Assembly (NCBI GenBank): GCA_018466975.1
Contig: CM031563.1
Coordinates: forward strand, 2,588,157-2,652,156
Source: Sparassis latifolia
Taxonomy: Eukaryota; Basidiomycota; Agaricomycetes; Polyporales; Sparassidaceae
Reading direction: 5' to 3'
Length of the DNA stretch: 64,000 nucleotides
Below the pieces are notes generated by a model, which made no database searches, was not told the origin of the DNA, and saw only the letters and a list, made by a program, of their open reading frames with translations. This document shows positions 56,391 through 64,000 of the stretch, piece by piece. A program made the position numbers and the translations under genes. Every line of letters begins with the position of its first letter. Within the stretch, counting starts at the first letter, position 1.

Positions 56391-59300
56391 TTGATTGTGT
56401 ACACTACGGCTTCGGACCAGGGTGAACTCACAGGTTCGACTCTTCGCAATAAGACGCTGTTCCACATAACTACGGTATGTCATTGCTGTGGTAGGGAGAC
56501 TTTCGAATATAACGAGATAATCGAACAATCTGATTACTCCTCCACGCCCATTCTCAATCTAAGACTCTGGTGCCGCTGCGCGAAACACTCCCACGCATCT
56601 AGAGTATCGACAGAGCCAACGCCCTGCAAAGATTGAGTATACTGATAATTCACTGTAACATCTCAAATATGAATGCGTACCCGCCAAGTGTTGAAAACTA
56701 GGGGAATGGCGAACGTCAGTGTCAAGCAACACAAGGGGGGATGTGCGGAAGAACATACGCACAGTTCGAAGGATCGTAATTTTGCTTGATGGAGAGCAAC
56801 TTCTGATATTTCGAGCCGAAGAATGCTGCCAGGGGTAGCACGCGATCCGCCCGCATGTTTAGACGGCTATCCTGTAATTCGGAGACTGCACGCACCGTTC
56901 TGCCAATCGGTTTCATACGCGTCGCCTTCGTTCTGGTACGACGTCGTGACCCCGAGCTTCGTCAGCGGGCCCGTCGCCGCATGGGCAGCATCAACAACCG
57001 CCTCCATCGTAGCCTCAGTCGCCGCAGAGAACCACACGCTACACGCACGCACGCCACATCACTCAGCCCACCGCTCACACACCCCCAAAATGAAAGCGCA
57101 CCTCGCGTAAACCGTATGCCACGTCGCCTCGTACAGCCCCGGGTTCGCGCCCGTCGCGTCCGATTGGCCCCGCGTCGCCGCGGGCATGTCGCCCAGAATC
57201 ACGACAGGCACTTCGCCCGGCGTTCCGGCTGCGCCGCCTGTGAGCGGCCCGTTCAGTACTTGATGCCCCTCCCAGATCGCCTGCGCCACCTGCCCCGCGC
57301 TGCTCGGACTGCTGAAGTACGTGTACGGAATCAGGCGCGACGCCATGCGCGAGTTTGCGCCGTACATGTTGAGAGCCTCGAAGAAGGGGCCGATCGATTG
57401 CATCTCTGCGGCCGTGAAGGAGGAGAAGGCGGCATCGGCGGTCGTGTTGGAGTCAATGGTGTAGACTGCGTTAGAAAGGACGGCTTCGAAGAAGGGGTAG
57501 AGCATGGAGAGCGGGGCGGAATCGGAGGGCCAGTACAGGTTCTGTGAGCACGCGTCAGACATAGAACGATGAAAGGTACAGAGTTGGGGCTAACGAGGTA
57601 ATAACGGGTGGAGGAGACGACGCTCGCCATCGCGAGACCGTTTTCATTCCACTCGTTGGCGTACTGCGCGGTGAGGTTGATCCAGCCGATGGCGAGCTCA
57701 GATGCGTTCAGCGAAGGGTCCGGGGTGACTGTCAGGAGCGACGTCGAGACAGTCGTGGGCGGGTGCGCTGCAAGGGTAACGGAGGCTTTTGCGCAGAGGT
57801 GCTTTAGCAGACGGACGCACTATTAGCCTGGAGTTACATACTGACGATCCCGAAGGTCCCTGGGCCGCCACCGCGGAGCGCCCAGAACAGATCGGGGTTT
57901 TGGGCTTCGTTAATCGTACGGATGGTGCCGTCCGCCGTGACAATCTATTCAGAATAGTGAATATCACATAAACCGGAGACATTGTTTCGACCCACCTCAA
58001 TTTGTAGCACGTTGTCGGCCTTAGTCGCATGTAATCAGTGCAAGAGCGATGCGCTCGTCCGCATGCTTGAACTCACCGCGAGTCCATAAGTTGGGGACAA
58101 TCTATATCAACAATCAGTTAAGACGGGCCATACAGAGAGGATGCCACTGCTTACGGGCCGTGGCCTCCACCCTGCACAAATCCGCCAGCTGCGATATCCA
58201 GAAAGTTGGGGTCAGATTAAGACCTTGACGCCAGGGCGTAAATACCTGCGCCGACCGTCAGACAGCCTCCCAGAACGGCTGAGATGTTGTTATCTTCAAG
58301 GAAGGCATATACTGAAGGGACAAAGGACGCGTCAGTAGGAATAGTCAGAATATATAGATGTACATACTATTCTCGACTTGCGCACCCGCAGCGATGGTGA
58401 CCGCAGGAACAGGTGAAGAAGAGGACCCCTGCGGTACGAACGCAGCATCGTACGTGATGGAATTCATCGAGTGTGTCCAGACTTGCAACGTGGATGGCGC
58501 TGCGCTGCGACCCAAGTAATCATGACCTGCAGAGCGAACGTCGTACCGATCCAGAAAACACTTGCAGAAGGCACGCACCCGTATTCTTCACGATTGTCTT
58601 AACCTTATTTTGCACGGCCCAATTGACGACCGCGCTAACCTCCTGCGCGTCTGATACCTCAACGCTGTAGGGCGGGATCGCACCCTGTTCGCACGTCTTG
58701 TTGTACACGATCTTGGGATCCGACACGTCCAGACCGCAGCCGTCACCGTAGCCACAAGTCTCCCAATTATCCCAGAGAAGCGCCGCGGCGTGGGCCTCGC
58801 GCTGCACGGAGATGTTTAGCCACCGACAGAAGCATTGCTGAGAAAATTCAGAGCTGTGGGAAAGCAGCCACCTCGGCGCGCCACTCCCGGATGCAAGCTA
58901 GTGCCTAATGCCGTGAGCGAGACTCCATGGAGAGCGCCCAAAGGGCAGAAGACCCGTGCCCCATCAATGAGCAGGCTTGGAACCTCGTAGGCCCGAACCA
59001 AAACCCTCTGAAGACTGACGCAGGCAAGAAAAAAGCTAACAAATACACAATACGGAACAGATACCGCTGAAGACGGCGAAGCGAAGACAGGTAGATTTTG
59101 TGACCGCAGAACTGGTCATTTTAAAGGAATGAAGGAGAGTGTGTGACCACAAAACTGGTCATTTTAAACGATAGAAGAGGAGTGTACGTACAGTGGTGTC
59201 AGAGCTGTAGTTGGACAATACAGTCTGGCAGGCACTCTCGTTGAATAGAGGGTCGGAAGCATAGCACACGGCCGACCAAGGTCTCAGGGCAGACAGCTTG

Positions 59301-60000
59301 CCGCCAACAGAAGAGTTCAGTGCGTTCCACGAAGCGGCGGACGGCCAGGAAGGCGAGGAAAGAGTGACATAATTCGGAGTGTAAGACGAATCATCATCCG
59401 TCTGTGCGCGAACACCGAAAGCTGCGAAAGCTATCAGCAGGGTCGACGCGAGGCTAGGACTACGAAGCATGGTGCTGCGAGGTGCAGGCGTGTACACGGA
59501 CCAGTGCTGTGATCAGCAAACATCTGGAGTTCAGTATAAGTAACATCTGCGGTAGCAACATCAACATCAGAGTCAATTCAAAGTTATTTCGAGAGGCGCT
59601 CGGACCTCAGGAGTGTCCGTGATTCCCATCAAATTTATTGGTGATACGGTAAGCTTGGCTGTCCGAGCCGAAGCTACTATGCTGCCTTTCGCCATTAGAT
59701 TCAAGTCCTCAGTGCACCACTGACATACCGGCAGTACTTACCAGTACAAGGAAATATGAGAAGTTTGCCCCCAGTGTGCTGCCGGTTGATACTAGTACTG
59801 TACTAGAAAGAACGAGTGCAACCCGCCGACTTACGTAAGGTCCACACCTAGATCTGAGATCGATGACAATTTCGTCTCTTTGGCAAATCTTTGCGGCTTC
59901 TGCACAAACGTCAGGTGTGATTGCCCCATGAACGTATTCAAACACCTCGGGTCTATTCTTCAAACCTGGCTTTCTTCGTTCAGCGGGGATCAATGCTACT
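56391..60000. repeat. Segmental tandem duplication, copy B
   Basis: Direct repeat of 52685-56350 carrying the second oxidase gene. Similarity reaches through both flanks, including CTTACGTAAGGTC near 56151 and 59832. The end near 60000 is approximate. Confidence 0.85.
56722..59470 (-). CDS. Secreted BBE-like FAD-linked oxidase, copy B
   Basis: Tandem paralogue of 53054-55799 with the same exon pattern. It starts [20 protein letters not shown] (an upstream in-frame Met at 59497 is less likely because the signal peptide begins at MLRS). Conserved features are [29 protein letters not shown] with the flavinylation His, the [13 protein letters not shown] Cys motif, [30 protein letters not shown] and [19 protein letters not shown] see no stop or frameshift, so both copies look functional. 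Substitutions cluster in surface-type positions: [20 protein letters not shown] here against [20 protein letters not shown] in copy A. That leaves room for divergence in substrate. Confidence 0.88.
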
Positions 60001-61030
60001 TATGAACTGTTCCGGGTGAGCGCTAGGTCGTACGAAACGTCGGTCTGCCGCGCCGTCAAGGTCACTGCCATATTGTTCCAGAGAGGTTGACGAGGGAGCG
60101 AGAGGGGGCCAGCCATCAAGGCACAGAGGTACTGTATGTATTCTCCATGTGAGCTTAGACGACCGACCGCAGTACTTTGGGACCGTGTCTCGCATTTTTT
60201 CCCCTCAGGCGTGTGTTTCACCTTCACAGATGTTCGTGCTGATATTTCCCGAAGTACTTAGCGTCCTGTTGACGTTAACTTAATTATATATAGGATGATA
60301 CAGCCACGAGATGCACAGTGAGCTCCAGCAGTTAGCATGAGGTTGACGTTCTGATGCCAGACTTGAAGGGCGGCCATATTCCAATCGGACGTTCTTCTCT
60401 GACGATACGCACGAATGCACCCAGCAGATGCGCTCCAGCTGTGAGCACATGGTTGTGATGCCCGACTTGGAGACATCACCAACACTGCCCGCCCCCATCA
60501 GGTCAACCTCTCCGAAACGAGGAAACGACCGGGAATGCCGATTACCATGCAGTGTTGCAACTCCCGAGATCAGGAAATCTTTGGCTGCTGAGTGTTCCAC
60601 GTACCTTCCACGGTTTCTATATTCTTTGTATCGTACACGCAGCGCGAGACCCCATTCGACATGGAGGGCGTCTTGTAGGATGGGGGATTACCAGTCAGCT
60701 TCTTGACCGCCGCAAGAAAGCCTTTCCTGAGCAACAATTTACCACTCCAAACAGCGGCAGGCTTAGAACTCGGTCTCCTTTGTTCACTCATCAAGGGCCC
60801 AAGTCACGAGTCTTGCTTAACTTTATTTCCATTCTCTTTCCCCTACTTACCCACATCCTTACACAGCGAGGTTCCGTGTTCAAGGCGTGCGGGATTAACG
60901 TGCGGTCGAGGTGATAGATTATACAGATCCACGCGGGCCAGCGAGGGAACGCAAATACAAGCACGATCAGCAATTATATTCCTACATTTCTCGTCAGTCG
61001 ACTCATTTTCTCACTTTGACAATGTCCCCT
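60001..61030. other. Intergenic stretch without a supported gene
   Basis: Beyond the duplication edge. A 106-codon minus frame at 60600-60280 has no recognisable motif. A diverged inner duplication is visible: AGCACATGGTTGTGATGCCCGACTTGG at 60436 in split words resembles AGCATGAGGTTGACGTTCTG and ATGCCAGACTTGAAGG at 60334. No RNA gene seen. Confidence 0.4.
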
Positions 61031-62090
61031 TCATCCAACCTCCTGCATCGACTGGTCAAACGTGACGATGCGCCCGAACGTGCTTCCCGCGCCCCAGATA
61101 CCGCGCCGGAGGCACGCAAGCTGGACGATCTGCGAATGGTCCACGAACAAATTCGCGTGGGCGCCCTGCGTCTGAATATGGTACGCAAACGCCGCCGGCT
61201 CCGCCGCCTCGAACATAATCTTCTCCGGCGGGAGCGCGGACGTCACGGCGGAGATGACGTCCGTGCGCCACGCGCGCACGTTCTCCGTGATGCCCTCGCT
61301 CTCGATCATGATCATGTACGCGCCGGCGTCGAGAAACGCGCGCGCGCGGTCGATGAGCCACTTGGGGTCGCGCGTCCCTGCAGACTCGAGCTCCGCGATG
61401 GACGCGTCTCCGCCTGCGCCCCACTGGATCCCGACCTCGGGCTTGGGCTTCAGCCCGTGCCGCGCGGTAAAGTCGATCAGCGCTGCCCAATCGTCGGTGG
61501 GTATCGAGAGGAAGCCGGAGGAGAGCTCGAGCACGTCGAACCTGGCGGCGGGTGTGTCAGCGGCAGGGCCTGGGATAGGAGAAGCGGGGGAAGACGCACC
61601 CCATGTTCTTGCACGCCGTGAGGTACTTGGAGATCACCTGGGGATTCCCAGCCGAGGACGCGAGGACGCGCTCGACGAACCCGCCCGTGCTGACATAGCA
61701 GTCTGCTCGGGGTAGTCAAAGACTGCATCGCTGCGCCAGCAGTCATACGCAGAACACACCATGCTTGTGCGCAGTGTCGATGAGTGCCCGGAGACGGTCC
61801 TCGGGCATGAGCGAGAACGAGCCGCCGGCAAACTTGATGCCGTCGACGTACCCGCCCCAGTCGCTGAGGAGCTCGTCGAGGTAGGTCTTGGTCACTGGTG
61901 CGTAGTACGGGCCGCGGATTTCGGTGAGCCCCTTTGTGCGGCCTGGCTTCGGGTGGAGCGAGTTTGCGGGGAGGAAGGCGAAGGGGTACTTCGGCGCGGA
62001 AGAGCTCGCGCGCGCGGCTTTGGTTGACAGCGCGCGGGTCGCGCACGTGCTGTGCAGGGCTCTGCGTGCAGATGTAGAGAGCAGCGACAT
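61031..62090 (-). CDS. ComA/Hsa32-like protein, mitochondrial presequence
   Basis: The ComA fold was described for archaeal phosphosulfolactate synthase (coenzyme M synthesis); the eukaryotic branch includes plant heat-stress-associated protein Hsa32, whose reaction is unclear. Exons 62090-61751, 61702-61600 and 61541-61031. The start MSLLSTSARRALHSTCATRA is Arg/Ser/Ala-rich without acids, a good mitochondrial presequence. The body shows RGPYYAPVTKTYLDELL, DGIKFAGGSFSLMPEDRLRA, STGGFVERVL, FDVLELSSGFLSIPTDDWAA, PKPEVGIQWGAGGDAS, AGAYMIMIESEGITENV, KIMFEAAEPAAFAYHIQTQG and NLFVDHSQIVQLACLRRGIW, the conserved barrel strands. The first intron joins in frame only with a GC donor (61703-61750), or else with a weak upstream GT and a different AG. 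Confidence 0.85.
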
Positions 62091-62395
62091 GGTTTGTCGG
62101 TGAGCATATGTTGGGCGGGGATGGAACTCTTGTGGCTGCGCCGAAGAGGAGCCCTGACATGACGTCATCGAGGTCTGAATATACCTGGTAGTACTGTGTT
62201 CATCCACATGTATGTGCTCCGTGAGTAATTAAATCTCAGTTGACTGTGCATCACGACCGCACGATGACCGTCGGCGGCAAGCTATAGGAGAGCAAGAACG
62301 ACACCCACAGATTGTACGCCCCATCTCCGCAATCTCTATTAGACCCAAGCAGGAACAGACATAATTATGAGGAGTGCAGCGGGTGTTGCAGACAT

Positions 62396-63579
62396 TCAAA
62401 TTTCAACGCTCGGTATCCACTCGGCCCACCACGCATTGGACAGATCCGTGAACTCCCCCGCCTTCATCCAACTAAAGTCCCGCTTGCGCAGGACAACGAC
62501 GAACACCGGATCGTGATCGGCCCTGCTCAACAACTCGATTCTGTCGAAGCGGCTGCGGAAAGACGTATAGGTGAGGTACGCAGACGGGTGCACAGTACGC
62601 AAGGAACGCGCACCTGAAGTACCGCAAGACCTTGCGCAGAGTCGCCAAGCGCGCCATCGCCTCGAATATGTTCCATCGCGGCACCGGCGTCTCAGGGTTC
62701 CAATCCGCCAGAGACCGCATCACGTCGCCGATGAAGAACGCTACCGCAGGCACCTGCAGCGGTTCGTCCAAGCTGGAGCAGCGGTGCGGGGGTTCAAACG
62801 GTTAGGGCGCAGCCGCATCGCGGATTCGAGCGCGGGAAAAACGCACCCCTCGTTGATCGTCTCCAAAACGTCCCGGACGGTCACACCGTAGCGCCTGGAA
62901 GCGGGCCCGAGCTTCTGCCCGACATACGGGTTGAACCACATCTGCTGGATGGGGGGGAACGTCGCAAAGCTGCGCGAGGCGATGGGGTGCGCGCGCAGCG
63001 GCGTGTATATCGGCTTGCCGGCGGAGGTAGACTGGCCAGTCGGGATGCGCACGAGCTCGCTGGGTTTGGTGCCGACGAACTCCGCGTCGATCGCGAGGAA
63101 GGCGTTTGTGAGCAGCGGGAGGGCTACGGGCGCGTCTGCGGGGTAGGCCGCGAATGGCGCGAAGGGGCGTTCCGCGTGTTCCATGCACTTGCGCATGTCC
63201 TCCGCTGTGCGGGGACGCGTTACGTTAGTATACGCGCTCCGGCCGTGATCAGGAATTGCGCACCGTTTTGCTCGAGCAGCGCGCCCCCGCAGCGGGGGTT
63301 GGTGCAGAAGCCGTCGCGGTCGACGATGCCGAGCGCGAGCTTCTTCCACTGCACCTTCTCTGGGTCCTCTCCGTCGAGCAGGCCGATGCCCGAGAGCCAG
63401 AGAGCGTGTCGCCAGAAGAGGTCCTGGTCCTCCGCGTTCGCGTCGTAAATTGCAGCTATGCGGGGGTGGGTGCTGTAGAAGCACGCGTGTGTCCGTACGT
63501 CGGAATGCGGGATGTACTCTTTCACCATCAGAAAGAGCTCTGTCGGGAAAAGCTCAACGACGCTCGGCCTGGGTATCAT
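62396..63579 (-). CDS. F-box-like protein, complete family member
   Basis: Exons 63579-63264, 63204-62847, 62772-62614 and 62552-62396 total 990 nt, 329 aa, uninterrupted. The N-terminal ~50 residues look like a divergent F-box (VELFPTELFLMVKEYIPHSD). CFYSTHPRIAAIYDANAEDQ and LFWRHALWLSGIGLL follow. CTNPRCGGALLEQN could be a half zinc site. The second exon holds MRKCMEHAERPFAPFAAYPA, LPLLTNAFLAIDAEFVGTKP, ASRSFATFPPIQQMWFNPYV and RRYGVTVRDVLETINE. The third has LDEPLQVPAVAFFIGDVMRS and WNIFEAMARLATLRKVLRYF. The last has RFDRIELLSRADHDPVFVVV and ends WWAEWIPSVEI. It is the intact reference for the broken copies at 48-50.7 kb. SCF-type ubiquitin-ligase function is only suggested by the weak F-box. 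Confidence 0.75.
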
Positions 63580-64000
63580 CGTCTAGGGAGGGATTCTGGC
63601 TCTACGGGAGGGGGTACGGTTAAGGCGAACTTTTGCAAGGTATTCAAGCCTTCCACGTGGTGGGCGCTACCCAGCACGAGGCTACGCGACACCCACTTAA
63701 AAGAGCGTCGATCTTAGAATACGATGGAATGACATTTAAGCCGGCTGAGAATGGATAGAAAGACCACAACGGCCGAAGGGCCCATAATCTTGTTGAAACA
63801 CAGGTGTCTCCTTGCAACACTTGCACAACATGCGTGGATGCCGACAAGATGCCATCGTTAAGCAGAATCAGCATCAGGGAGGAGCGATGAGAATCTGCAT
63901 AAAACCTAAAACCTAACTAGGATACAGACAAAGAAGTACCGACAGTGTGAGCGTCAAGTCAAGGAAAGAAGAATATGGTGCGGATGCCGCGGTCGCGTAC
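63580..64000. other. Upstream region of the F-box-like gene, window edge
   Basis: Promoter side of the minus-strand gene at 62396-63579. No coding feature or repeat is supported before the window ends. Confidence 0.4.

Overview
The window looks like nuclear DNA of an Agaricomycete (mushroom-forming basidiomycete; Polyporales is a guess). Genes are split by many 48-65 nt introns with GT-AG and a few GC-AG ends. The gene set is typical: ornithine decarboxylase antizyme, ARF1, a DCAF7-like WD40 protein, a concentrative nucleoside transporter, an Nha1-type antiporter and BBE-like flavin oxidases. I saw no rRNA, tRNA or CRISPR array.

Layout. 0.36-1.4 kb: antizyme, which needs +1 ribosomal frameshifting. 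1.6-5.3 kb: a complete Tc1/mariner-like element with 62-bp inverted repeats, TA flanks, a transposase (-) and an intact six-exon passenger gene (+). 5.6-7.9 kb: a DUF1771-Smr gene and ARF1. 8.2-28.2 kb: an AT-rich, gene-poor island with foldback elements, a ~49-bp minisatellite of about 26 units, a palindromic GC-rich repeat, a decayed 5.5-kb Copia element (minus strand) and an 0.9-kb TRIM-like element. 28.4-30 kb: a single-pass membrane protein. 33.3-47.9 kb: sugar transporter, DCAF7-like protein, nucleoside transporter, J-domain protein and Na+/H+ antiporter. 48.2-63.6 kb: a duplication-rich zone with an F-box-like family, a second membrane protein, a 3.7-kb tandem duplication carrying two secreted BBE oxidase genes, and a mitochondrial ComA/Hsa32-like protein.

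The genes do not form one pathway. The main themes are: unusual decoding and splicing (antizyme frameshift, 5-nt and 11-nt microexons, several GC-AG introns); mobile elements whose decay is dominated by CpG transitions, as expected of a methylated repeat compartment; and local gene duplication. Three otherwise well-conserved genes each carry an apparent one-base deletion (Smr, sugar transporter, F-box-like paralogue). These could be real lesions or assembly indels. All exon coordinates were derived by eye from frame, splice consensus and family resemblance, without transcript data.
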